This document shows positions 50,901-58,231 of a stretch of DNA of 64,000 nucleotides, one piece after another. The stretch is from Streptomyces capillispiralis. GTDB lineage: Bacteria; Actinomycetota; Actinomycetes; Streptomycetales; Streptomycetaceae. The stretch is taken from positions 6,446,501 through 6,510,500 of the forward strand of contig NZ_VIWV01000001.1 in assembly GCF_007829875.1 (NCBI RefSeq). Direction: 5' to 3'. Numbering within the stretch: position 1 is the stretch's first letter; each line of letters starts with the position of its first letter. Position numbers and translations under genes: made by a program. The notes below the pieces were generated by a model, which was not told the DNA's origin, ran no database searches, and saw only the letters and a program-made list of their open reading frames with translations.

Positions 50901-51896
50901 GTGGCAGGCAAACCGGTCAGGCCCGTGAACGCCATCGACCAGACCCGGCGGATGCTCTCCCTGGTGACCTATCTGCGGGAGCGCCCCGGCGCCCGGATCG
51001 AGGACGTCGCGCGGGCCTTCGGGATCACCGAGGACGAGCTGGTCTCGGACCTCGACGTGCTGCCCATGTGCGGCACCAGCTTCCGCGGCGGCGATCTGCT
51101 AGACATCGACACCGACGGCGAGCGCATCTGGTGGCACAACCCTGCCGCCCTCGGCGCCGACGCGGCCGAGCCGCTGCGGCTCGCCGCCGACGAGGCCACC
51201 GCCCTGCTGGTGGCCGCCCGCGCCGTGGCCACGCTGCCCGGGCTGCGCGAGAGCGACCGGCAGGCACTGCTGCGGGCCACCGCCAAGGTGGAGACCGCCG
51301 CCGGCGAGGCGGCCGGCGCCAGCTCCCGGCTCTCGGTGACCTTCGAGTCGGAGGGCGGTGTCTTCGCCGACGTCGACCGGGCCATCGCCGAGCGCCGCAG
51401 ACTGTGGATCCGCTACTACTCACCGGCACGCGACGAGGTCACCGAGCGCGAGATCGACCCCATCCGCCTGGTCAGCGTCGGGCACACCTACGTCGAGGCG
51501 TGGTGCCGCCGCTCCGAGGCGCGCCGCACCTTCCGTCTCGACCGGGTCGCCGAGATCAGGATCCTCGACGAGCCGTCCGCGCCGCCCGAGGTCGAGCTGC
51601 GGGACCTGTCGGAAGGGCTGGTGCAGCCCGCGGCCGAGGACCCGGAGGTCGTCGTCGAGGTCGGACCGGGCGGGCGCTGGGTCGCCGAGTACTACCCGCA
51701 CGACAGCGCGGAGGAGCTGCCGGACGGCGGGCTGCGCATCACCCTGCGCACCCCCGACCCGGCCTCGCTCCGCCGGCTGGCCCTGCGGCTCGGGCGCGAC
51801 GGCCGCATCGTCGGGCCGCACGAACTGGCCGACAGCGCCCGGCAGGCCGCCCGCGAGGCGCTGGCGGCGTACGACGGGCTCGAGGCGGCCGGATGA
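50901..51896 (+). CDS. pafC: WYL-domain regulator PafC
   Basis: A 331-residue partner of PafB with the same layout: a helix-turn-helix (about 10-70, DQTRRMLSLVTYLRERPGAR), a WYL domain (about 165-225, LWIRYYSPARDEVTEREIDP, HTYVEAWCRRSEARRTFRLD) and a C-terminal WCX domain. It probably senses a signal such as single-stranded DNA through WYL together with PafB, and drives the DNA-damage response. The GTG at 50901 follows GGAGAAGGAC. The pair is almost certainly co-transcribed. Confidence 0.93.
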   Translation: MAGKPVRPVNAIDQTRRMLSLVTYLRERPGARIEDVARAFGITEDELVSDLDVLPMCGTSFRGGDLLDIDTDGERIWWHNPAALGADAAEPLRLAADEATALLVAARAVATLPGLRESDRQALLRATAKVETAAGEAAGASSRLSVTFESEGGVFADVDRAIAERRRLWIRYYSPARDEVTEREIDPIRLVSVGHTYVEAWCRRSEARRTFRLDRVAEIRILDEPSAPPEVELRDLSEGLVQPAAEDPEVVVEVGPGGRWVAEYYPHDSAEELPDGGLRITLRTPDPASLRRLALRLGRDGRIVGPHELADSARQAAREALAAYDGLEAAG

Positions 51897-51955
51897 GCGG
51901 GCCGCACCCGGTTCCCGGTGCGGCACGGGCAGGACGACAGTCAGGAGCGAGCACT

Positions 51956-52249
51956 GTGAGCGAGTCGGCGACCCCTGATGTGCGGGGCATGACGGCGGCG
52001 TCCGCGTTCGCCGGGATGAGGAGCGTGGCCCCGGTCGTGTTCCGGGCGGGCTGCCCGGACTGCCGGGAGCGCTTCGAGCTCACCGCGAGCGCGCTGCGCC
52101 TGGCCATCGGCGCCAGCAGCCGCACCACCTTCTACTCCTTCACCTGCCCCAAGTGCGGTGCCGCCGTGCGCAAGCCGGCGGGGGAGCGGATCGTCGAGCT
52201 GCTGACCGGCGGCGGGGTCCGCACGCTGCGCCTGCACTCGACCGTCTAG
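51956..52249 (+). CDS. Small zinc-ribbon-like protein
   Basis: A 97-residue protein with two CxxC pairs, GCPDCRERFELTA and TCPKCGAAVRKPA, spaced about 30 residues apart, which should bind one zinc ion. Between them is RLAIGASSRTTFYSF. The rest is basic and has no recognised domain. It lies 59 bp after pafC with its own AGGAG, so it may be part of that transcript. I do not know its function; protein or nucleic-acid binding is the usual role of such ribbons. Confidence 0.8.
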   Translation: MSESATPDVRGMTAASAFAGMRSVAPVVFRAGCPDCRERFELTASALRLAIGASSRTTFYSFTCPKCGAAVRKPAGERIVELLTGGGVRTLRLHSTV

Positions 52250-52259
52250 GCTCGCCCTC
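52247..52259 (+). promoter_or_regulatory. Leaderless -10 element for the small membrane protein
   Basis: TAGGCT (52247-52252) begins with the last T...AG of the zinc-ribbon gene's stop region, and is followed by 7 bases and the ATG at 52260 with no ribosome site. Confidence 0.5.
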
Positions 52260-52454
52260 ATGTTCTGGCCGATGTTCGCGATTGCCCTGGGGTTCCTGGG
52301 ACTGCTGGTGCTCGGGGTGCTCGCCGTCCGGGTCTTCGTCGAGGCGGAGCGGCTCGGCAGACAAGTGACGGAGTCGGCGCGGCGCATCAGCCGGGCGGCG
52401 GAGGACCTGGAGCACGCGGCGGCCGGCGCGGCCCGTTCCGCCGAAGCGCTCTGA
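52260..52454 (+). CDS. Small single-span membrane protein
   Basis: A 64-residue protein: one membrane helix (MFWPMFAIALGFLGLLVLGV, residues 1-25) followed by an amphipathic helix ERLGRQVTESARRISRAAED and an Ala-rich end. The spacing of hydrophobic residues in the tail suggests coiled-coil or membrane-surface contact. It resembles small Streptomyces DUF-type membrane proteins, but I cannot name it. It lies between the pafBC group and tatA, expressed from a leaderless-type promoter. Confidence 0.72.
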   Translation: MFWPMFAIALGFLGLLVLGVLAVRVFVEAERLGRQVTESARRISRAAEDLEHAAAGAARSAEAL

Positions 52455-52475
52455 GCGGTCCCGGCTCCGGACCGC
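52455..52475 (+). terminator. Hairpin directly after the small membrane protein gene
   Basis: GCGGTCC (52455-52461) pairs perfectly with GGACCGC (52469-52475) around a 7-nt loop, starting at the base after the stop codon. Confidence 0.6.
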
Positions 52476-52585
52476 CCCTCGCTCTGGCCCGCTTCGCCCT
52501 GTCACCTTGCGGGCCCCGGCAGGTACGCTGCTGATCGCGGCCCGGAGAACGAGGCCCGGACCGCGGACGGGAGTACGCACGGGGA

Positions 52586-52661
52586 TTGCCGGACGTTTAC
52601 CCCAGAGCGTTACGATCGCTGCCAGCACCGTCGTTCGGACACATGTCCGACCGGTCGGACA
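52586..52661 (+). promoter_or_regulatory. tatA promoter region with two overlapping palindromes
   Basis: TTGCCG (52586-52591) and TACGAT (52611-52616) form a possible promoter at 19-bp spacing. Directly downstream are TCGGACA-CA-TGTCCGA (52635-52650) and the perfect 18-bp palindrome TGTCCGACCGGTCGGACA (52644-52661). They share the TGTCCGA half-site, so only one can form a hairpin in the mRNA; alternatively they are a pair of regulator sites. They end 39 bp before the tatA ATG. Confidence 0.55.
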
Positions 52662-52700
52662 GCCACCCACCCACCCGCCTCGGTGAGAAGGTAAAGACTT

Positions 52701-52982
52701 ATGGGACGGCTCGGACCTACCGAGATCATTCTGATCCTCGTCGTCATCATCCTGCTGTTCGGCGCGAAGAAGCTTCCGGACATGGCGCGGTCGCTCGGCA
52801 AGTCCGCGCGCATCCTCAAGAGCGAGGCCAAGGCGATGAAGGACGACAACAAGTCCTCCGCCCCGGCCGACCCGCCGGCCACCGGCGAGCAGCCCCCGGC
52901 GCAGCGCACCATCCAGGCGGCCCCCGGCGACGTGACCAGCTCCCGCCCGGTCACGGAGCCCACGGACACGACCAAGCGCTGA
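52701..52982 (+). CDS. tatA: Sec-independent translocase subunit TatA
   Basis: A 93-residue protein: short N-terminus, one membrane helix (IILILVVIILLFG, about 9-21), the hinge FGAKKLPDMARSLGKSARIL beginning with the conserved FGxxKLP and forming an amphipathic helix, then a charged, proline-rich tail. TatA assembles the pore for folded twin-arginine substrates. tatC follows 47 bp later; tatB is not in the window, as is normal for Streptomyces where it lies elsewhere. The ATG at 52701 has GAGAAGG upstream. Confidence 0.96.
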   Translation: MGRLGPTEIILILVVIILLFGAKKLPDMARSLGKSARILKSEAKAMKDDNKSSAPADPPATGEQPPAQRTIQAAPGDVTSSRPVTEPTDTTKR

Positions 52983-53029
52983 CGCAGGGCCGGTGAACTC
53001 CGGCCCGCCGCACGAGATGGGAACGTGGG

Positions 53030-53944
53030 TTGCTCAAGTCTGCCCGCAAACAGGAGAGGGATCCCGAGGGGCGGATGCCCCTCGTGGAACACCTGCGTGA
53101 GCTGCGCAACCGGCTCGCCAAGGCCGTCGTCGCGATCGTCCTGGTGATGATCGTGGCCGCGTTCTACAGCGAACAGCTCATGCAGTTCCTCGCGGAGCCG
53201 GTGCCGAAATGCGAGGATCTGGCGAACAGCGACGGCGGCAACTGCGCCATCGTCTCCTTCAACACCCTGACGTCGCCGTTCACCACGACGATCAAGGTGA
53301 GCCTCATGGCCGGCCTGATCGTCTCCAGCCCTGTGTGGCTCTACCAGCTCTGGGCCTTCATCGCCCCCGGACTGCACAAGCACGAGAAGAAGTACACCTA
53401 CGTCTTCGTCTCGGCCGCGGTCCCCCTGTTCGTCGGCGGCGCCTACCTGTCGTACGTCATCCTCCCCGTCAGCATCAAGGTGCTGCTCAGCCTGACGCCC
53501 GGGGGATCGGCCAACATCCTCTCGCTCGACGAGGTCCTCGACTTCACCATCAGGATGGTGCTGGTCTTCGGCCTGGCCTTCGAGCTCCCCCTGCTGCTCA
53601 TCATGCTGAACATGGTCGGCATCGTCTCCGGCCGCCGCATGATCGGCTGGTGGCGCGGTGTCGTCATGGGCGTCTTCGTCTTCGGCGCGGTCGCCACGCC
53701 CACGACCGACCCGGTGGGAATGATCGCCCTTTCCGGACCGATCGTCGTCCTCTACTTCGTCGCGGTGGGGATCTCACTGCTCAACGACAGACGACGGGCC
53801 CGCAAGGAGTCCACGGGCCCCGCCGACGACGAGGCCTCCGAGCTGGACCTCACCCCCGAGTCCATCGACCCGGTGGAACCCGTGGCCGCCCTGCCCGAGC
53901 AGGCCACCAAGGACCGGGTCAACGGTTATGACGACGTGACCTGA
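53030..53944 (+). CDS. tatC: Twin-arginine translocase subunit TatC
   Basis: A 304-residue six-span protein that recognises twin-arginine signal peptides. The N-terminal cytoplasmic signature MPLVEHLRELRNRLAKAVVA contains the essential residues of the signal-binding site. KVSLMAGLIVSSPVWLYQLW, KHEKKYTYVFVSAAVPLFVG and GLAFELPLLLIML (with the conserved E) follow, and the acidic tail is about 55 residues. The start is TTG at 53030 with GGGAACG upstream; there is no in-frame ATG or GTG until residue 16. It is co-transcribed with tatA. Confidence 0.95.
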   Translation: MLKSARKQERDPEGRMPLVEHLRELRNRLAKAVVAIVLVMIVAAFYSEQLMQFLAEPVPKCEDLANSDGGNCAIVSFNTLTSPFTTTIKVSLMAGLIVSSPVWLYQLWAFIAPGLHKHEKKYTYVFVSAAVPLFVGGAYLSYVILPVSIKVLLSLTPGGSANILSLDEVLDFTIRMVLVFGLAFELPLLLIMLNMVGIVSGRRMIGWWRGVVMGVFVFGAVATPTTDPVGMIALSGPIVVLYFVAVGISLLNDRRRARKESTGPADDEASELDLTPESIDPVEPVAALPEQATKDRVNGYDDVT

Positions 53945-53962
53945 GGATCGGCTCGCAGCTCG

Positions 53963-53974
53963 TAGGGTCACTGC
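53963..53974 (+). promoter_or_regulatory. Leaderless -10 element for the lipid kinase gene
   Basis: TAGGGT (53963-53968) is followed by 6 bases and the GTG at 53975, with no Shine-Dalgarno sequence. Confidence 0.55.
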
Positions 53975-54865
53975 GTGACCAGCGAGATCACCCTCTTCGT
54001 CAATCCCACCGCGGGCCGCGGCCGGGGCGCCCGCGCGGCGCGGCCGGCCGCTTCCGCGTTGCGGGACGCCGGTTTCTCGGTGCGGACCGTCCTCGGCGAG
54101 AACGCCGGGGACGCCCTGGCCCGCGCGCGTGCCGCCGTCGAGGACGGCACCGGCGCCCTGATCGCCGTGGGCGGCGACGGCATGGCGAACCTGGCACTGC
54201 AGGCCGTGGTCGGCACCGGGACCCCGCTCGGGCTGATCGCCGTCGGCACCGGCAACGACTTCGCCCGCGCGCTGGGGATGCCGCTGCGGGAACCGGCCGC
54301 CGCCGGCCGGATGATCGCCGACGCCCTGAAGTGCGGCCGGGTGCGCGACATCGACCTGGGGCGGGCCGGCGACCGCTGGTTCGGCACCGTCCTCGCCTCC
54401 GGCTTCGACTCCCGGGTCAACGACCGGGGCAACCGGATGCGGCTGCCCGCGGGGCGCTTCAAGTACGACCTCGCCATGGTCGCCGAACTCGCCGCCTTCC
54501 GTCCGGTCCCCTACCGGATCACTATGGACGGGGGCGACGTCCGCGAGGTCGAGGCGACGCTGGTCGCCGTCGGCAACGGGTCGTCGTACGGCGGTGGGAT
54601 GCGGATCTGTCCCGGCGCCGATCTCACCGACGGGCTGTTCGACGTCACGGTGGTCGGGGACTGCGGCCGGGGCACGCTGCTGAGGGTGTTCCCGACGGTG
54701 TACCGGGGCACCCACGTCGACCATCCCAAGGTCACCGTGTTCCGGGCGGCGCGGGTGGAACTGGAGGCCGCCGGGACCACCGGGTACGCGGACGGCGAGC
54801 CCCTCGGGCCGCTTCCGCTCGGCGCGCGCTGCGTGCGCGGCGCCGTACGGGTCGTGGGCCCCTGA
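53975..54865 (+). CDS. Diacylglycerol/lipid kinase (DgkB-like)
   Basis: A 296-residue soluble lipid kinase. LFVNPTAGRGRGARAARPA binds phosphate, and IAVGGDGMANLALQAVVGTG is the GGDGT-type nucleotide motif, here GGDGM. GLIAVGTGNDFARALGMPLR is the second catalytic signature. AVGNGSSYGGGMRICPGADL and GYADGEPLG complete the C-terminal domain. It should phosphorylate diacylglycerol or a related lipid. The change of the usual GGDGT threonine to methionine is notable but tolerated in some relatives. Leaderless-type promoter; helY follows. Confidence 0.9.
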   Translation: MTSEITLFVNPTAGRGRGARAARPAASALRDAGFSVRTVLGENAGDALARARAAVEDGTGALIAVGGDGMANLALQAVVGTGTPLGLIAVGTGNDFARALGMPLREPAAAGRMIADALKCGRVRDIDLGRAGDRWFGTVLASGFDSRVNDRGNRMRLPAGRFKYDLAMVAELAAFRPVPYRITMDGGDVREVEATLVAVGNGSSYGGGMRICPGADLTDGLFDVTVVGDCGRGTLLRVFPTVYRGTHVDHPKVTVFRAARVELEAAGTTGYADGEPLGPLPLGARCVRGAVRVVGP

Positions 54866-54950
54866 GCTGGGCGGTTCCCACCGCCCGCCGGAGCCGATCC
54901 GGATAATGATCGTCCTGTTGTCGGTGCGGCCCGGTACGCTCGAAAGCACG

Positions 54951-57764
54951 ATGACAGAGGATCTCTCACCGGCCGAGCGGTACGCGGCAGCACGCAGGCG
55001 CGCTGCCGAGCAGGCCACCGCGCTCGCCTCCTTCCGCGAGATGTACGACTTCGGCCTCGACCCCTTCCAGATCGAGGCCTGCCAGGCGCTCGAGACGGGG
55101 AAGGGCGTGCTGGTCGCGGCGCCCACCGGCTCCGGCAAGACGATCGTGGGCGAGTTCGCCGTCCACCTCGCCCTGGGCCAGGGCAAGAAGTGCTTCTACA
55201 CGACACCCATCAAGGCGCTGTCGAACCAGAAGTACGCCGACCTGTGCCGCCGCTACGGCACCGACAAGGTGGGCCTGCTCACCGGCGACAACAGCGTCAA
55301 CTCCGACGCCCCCGTGGTCGTGATGACCACCGAGGTGCTGCGGAACATGCTGTACGCCGGCTCGCAGACCCTGCTCGGGCTCGGCTACGTGGTGATGGAC
55401 GAGGTGCACTACCTCTCCGACCGCTTCCGCGGCGCGGTCTGGGAGGAAGTGATCATCCACCTCCCCGAGTCGGTGACCCTGGTGTCGCTGTCGGCGACGG
55501 TGTCGAACGCCGAGGAGTTCGGTGACTGGCTGGACACCGTCCGCGGCGACACCGAGGTGATCGTCTCCGAGCACCGGCCCGTGCCGCTGTTCCAGCACGT
55601 GCTCGCCGGGCGCCGGATCTACGACCTGTTCGAGGAGGGCGAGGGCCAGAAGAAGGCCGTCAACCCCGACCTCACGCGCATGGCCCGCCTGGAGGCGAGC
55701 CGTCCGTCGTGGGGCGACCGCCGACGCGGCCGCAACAACATGCGGGAGGCGGACCGGGAGCGGGAGCGCCGGCAGCGCTCCCGCGTGTGGACGCCGAGCC
55801 GGCCGGAGGTCATCGAGCGGCTGGACGCCGAGGGCCTGCTGCCCGCCATCACCTTCATCTTCAGCCGCGCCGCCTGCGAGGCCGCCGTCCAGCAGTGCCT
55901 GTACGCCGGGCTGCGGCTCAACGACGAGGAGGCGCGGGCCCACGTCCGCTCCCTGGTCGAGGAGCGCACCGCCTCCATCCCGGCCGAGGACCTGCACGTC
56001 CTGGGCTACTACGAGTGGCTGGAGGGACTGGAGCGCGGCATCGCGGCCCATCACGCGGGCATGCTGCCGACGTTCAAGGAGGTCGTCGAGGAGTTGTTCG
56101 TACGCGGTCTGGTGAAGGCCGTGTTCGCCACCGAGACCCTCGCCCTCGGCATCAACATGCCCGCCCGCTCGGTGGTGCTGGAGAAGCTCGTCAAGTGGAA
56201 CGGCGAGCAGCACGCAGACATCACCCCCGGCGAGTACACCCAGCTGACCGGCCGGGCCGGCCGGCGCGGCATCGACGTCGAGGGCCACGCGGTGGTGCTC
56301 TGGCAGCGCGGCATGAACCCCGAGCACCTGGCGGGACTGGCCGGCACGCGCACGTATCCGCTGCGCTCCAGCTTCAAGCCGTCGTACAACATGGCGGTCA
56401 ACCTGGTCGAGCAGTTCGGCCGGCACCGCTCGCGCGAGCTGCTGGAGACGTCGTTCGCGCAGTTCCAGGCGGACAAGTCGGTCGTCGGCATCTCGCGGCA
56501 GGTGCAGCGCAACGAGGAGGGTCTGGAGGGCTACAAGGCCTCCATGACCTGCCACCTCGGCGACTTCGACGAGTACGCGCGGCTGCGCCGCGAGCTGAAG
56601 GACCGGGAGAACGAGCTGGCCCGGCAGGGCGCGTCCCAGCGTCGCGCGGAGGCAGCCGTCGCGCTGGAGAAGCTGAAGCCCGGTGACGTCATCCACGTAC
56701 CCACCGGCAAGTACGCGGGGCTGGCGCTGGTCCTGGACCCGGGGTTGCCGGCGGGGCGGTCCAACGGCCACCGCGGCTTCGAGCACCACGACGGTCCGCG
56801 CCCGCTGGTGCTGACCGCCGAGCGGCAGGTGAAGCGGCTGGCGTCGATGGACTTCCCGGTGCCGGTCGAGGCGCTGGAGCGGATGCGGATCCCGAAGTCC
56901 TTCAACCCGCGCTCCCCGCAGTCGCGTCGGGACCTCGCCTCCGCGTTGCGCACCAAGGCCGGGCACATCACCCCGGACCGGCACCGCAAGAAGCGGTCCG
57001 AGGCGGCCGACGACCGGGAGATCGCGCGGCTGCGCAAGGCACTCCGGGCGCACCCGTGCCACGGCTGCCAGGACCGCGAGGACCACGCCCGCTGGGCGGA
57101 GCGCTACCACCGGCTGCTGCGCGACACCTCGCAGCTGGAGCGGCGCATCGAGGGCCGGACGAACACCATCGCCCGCACCTTCGACCGGATCGTCGCGCTG
57201 CTGACCGAGATGGACTATCTGCGCGGCGACGAGGTCACCGAGCACGGCAAGCGCCTGGCGCGGCTGTACGGCGAACTCGACCTGCTGGCCAGCGAATGTC
57301 TGCGCGAGCGTGTCTGGGAGGGGCTCGCCCCGGCCGAACTGGCCGCCTGCGTCTCGGCGTTGGTGTACGAGGCCCGGGCCGCCGACGACGCGATGGCGCC
57401 CAAGCTGCCCTCGGGCAAGGCCAAGGCGGCGCTCGGCGAGATGGTCCGCATCTGGGGCCGGCTGGACGCCCTGGAGGAGGACTTCCGGATCAGCCAGACC
57501 GAGGGCGTGGGCCAGCGCGAGCCCGACCTCGGCTTCGCCTGGGCCGCCTACATGTGGGCCTCCGGCAAGGGCCTGGACGAGGTGCTGCGCGAGGCGGAGA
57601 TGCCGGCCGGCGACTTCGTGCGCTGGTGCAAGCAGGTCATCGACGTGCTCGGCCAGATCTCGGCCGCGGCGCCCGCCGGTGACGGCTCGACGGTCGCCAA
57701 GAACGCCCGCAAGGCCGTGGACGCGCTGCTGAGGGGCGTGGTGGCCTACTCGTCCGTGGGGTGA
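54951..57764 (+). CDS. helY: Ski2-like DEVH-box helicase HelY
   Basis: A 937-residue helicase. Motif I APTGSGKT (near 60), motif II DEVH in VVMDEVHYLSDRF, motif III SLSATVSN, and motif VI LTGRAGRRGIDVEG identify the Ski2/Mtr4 superfamily. After the two RecA domains come a winged helix and the long C-terminal arm with QDREDHARWAERYHRLLRDT. Mycobacterial HelY occupies the same place next to tatC and pafC and is probably an RNA helicase; substrate here is inferred. The ATG at 54951 lies 10 bp after a TACGCT -10 box, giving a very short leader. Confidence 0.93.
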   Translation: MTEDLSPAERYAAARRRAAEQATALASFREMYDFGLDPFQIEACQALETGKGVLVAAPTGSGKTIVGEFAVHLALGQGKKCFYTTPIKALSNQKYADLCRRYGTDKVGLLTGDNSVNSDAPVVVMTTEVLRNMLYAGSQTLLGLGYVVMDEVHYLSDRFRGAVWEEVIIHLPESVTLVSLSATVSNAEEFGDWLDTVRGDTEVIVSEHRPVPLFQHVLAGRRIYDLFEEGEGQKKAVNPDLTRMARLEASRPSWGDRRRGRNNMREADRERERRQRSRVWTPSRPEVIERLDAEGLLPAITFIFSRAACEAAVQQCLYAGLRLNDEEARAHVRSLVEERTASIPAEDLHVLGYYEWLEGLERGIAAHHAGMLPTFKEVVEELFVRGLVKAVFATETLALGINMPARSVVLEKLVKWNGEQHADITPGEYTQLTGRAGRRGIDVEGHAVVLWQRGMNPEHLAGLAGTRTYPLRSSFKPSYNMAVNLVEQFGRHRSRELLETSFAQFQADKSVVGISRQVQRNEEGLEGYKASMTCHLGDFDEYARLRRELKDRENELARQGASQRRAEAAVALEKLKPGDVIHVPTGKYAGLALVLDPGLPAGRSNGHRGFEHHDGPRPLVLTAERQVKRLASMDFPVPVEALERMRIPKSFNPRSPQSRRDLASALRTKAGHITPDRHRKKRSEAADDREIARLRKALRAHPCHGCQDREDHARWAERYHRLLRDTSQLERRIEGRTNTIARTFDRIVALLTEMDYLRGDEVTEHGKRLARLYGELDLLASECLRERVWEGLAPAELAACVSALVYEARAADDAMAPKLPSGKAKAALGEMVRIWGRLDALEEDFRISQTEGVGQREPDLGFAWAAYMWASGKGLDEVLREAEMPAGDFVRWCKQVIDVLGQISAAAPAGDGSTVAKNARKAVDALLRGVVAYSSVG

Positions 57765-57816
57765 TCCATGCGACGACGTCCGTGGGGTGAGCGACACGAC
57801 GACGTCCGTGGCGTGA
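57752..57816. repeat. 26-bp tandem repeat across the helY stop codon
   Basis: Units at 57752-57777, 57778-57803 and a partial third at 57804-57816 begin GTCCGTGGGGTGA, the last codons and stop of helY. The first two differ in only a few bases of their second half. The duplication copies the gene end and stop codon into the downstream sequence. Confidence 0.8.
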
Positions 57817-57861
57817 GCCCCCGGCGGCGTCCGCCGCCGAGCCCCGACGCCGAACCGCCGT

Positions 57862-57892
57862 AAGCCCGGTGCGCCCCCTGCGCGCCGGGCTT
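57862..57892 (+). terminator. helY terminator hairpin
   Basis: AAGCCCGGTGCGC (57862-57874) pairs with GCGCGCCGGGCTT (57880-57892) over 13 positions with one G-T pair around a 5-nt loop. Confidence 0.82.
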
Positions 57893-58231
57893 CTGCGTTT
57901 CCCGCGCCCCCGCCGGCAGCATCACCGGGCGGTTTCCTGGGCAGGATCAGCAGGCGCGGGACGCCCGGGGGGTCTTCGTCACCCCTGACGGTGAAAGGGT
58001 CTCGTACGCGCGTTCGCGGTGACGGAGTGTGTTCGAACATATTCACACCGTTTAAATGACCCGAGCGTACTCCTGCCTCAGAGGTCATTTCCGGCACTTG
58101 CTGAATATGACATGGCGATGATCCCGTCGGACTAAGCTCGCCCGCAGCGCACCGAGTTGAGATGAATTCGTGCGCCTGTTCCCCTATGCGCAGGTTTCCG
58201 ACCATCAGTCGATTCGCTTCAGAGGGCCCAC
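57893..58231 (+). promoter_or_regulatory. Upstream region of the conservon, AT-rich with inverted repeats
   Basis: No gene is visible. From about 58020 the sequence becomes AT-richer than the rest of the window and holds TGTTCGAACA (58030-58039, perfect palindrome), GTGTG-n12-CACAC around it (58027-58048) and AAATGACC-n21-GGTCATTT (58054-58061 with 58083-58090). TAAGCT at 58133-58138 may be a -10 box, giving a leader of about 90 nt before the ATG at 58232. These are candidate sites for developmental regulators; which ones cannot be told. Confidence 0.5.

Noticed and set aside
49970..52249. A 759-codon open frame covering pafB, pafC and the zinc-ribbon gene
   Set aside because: Only its last 97 codons are real coding sequence (the zinc-ribbon protein from GTG 51956). 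The rest is Arg/Gly/Pro-rich shadow of pafB and pafC.
54906..54950. An upstream ATG that would add 15 residues to HelY
   Set aside because: It lies upstream of the TACGCT -10 box, so it would not be in the main transcript; the ATG at 54951 gives the expected N-terminus.
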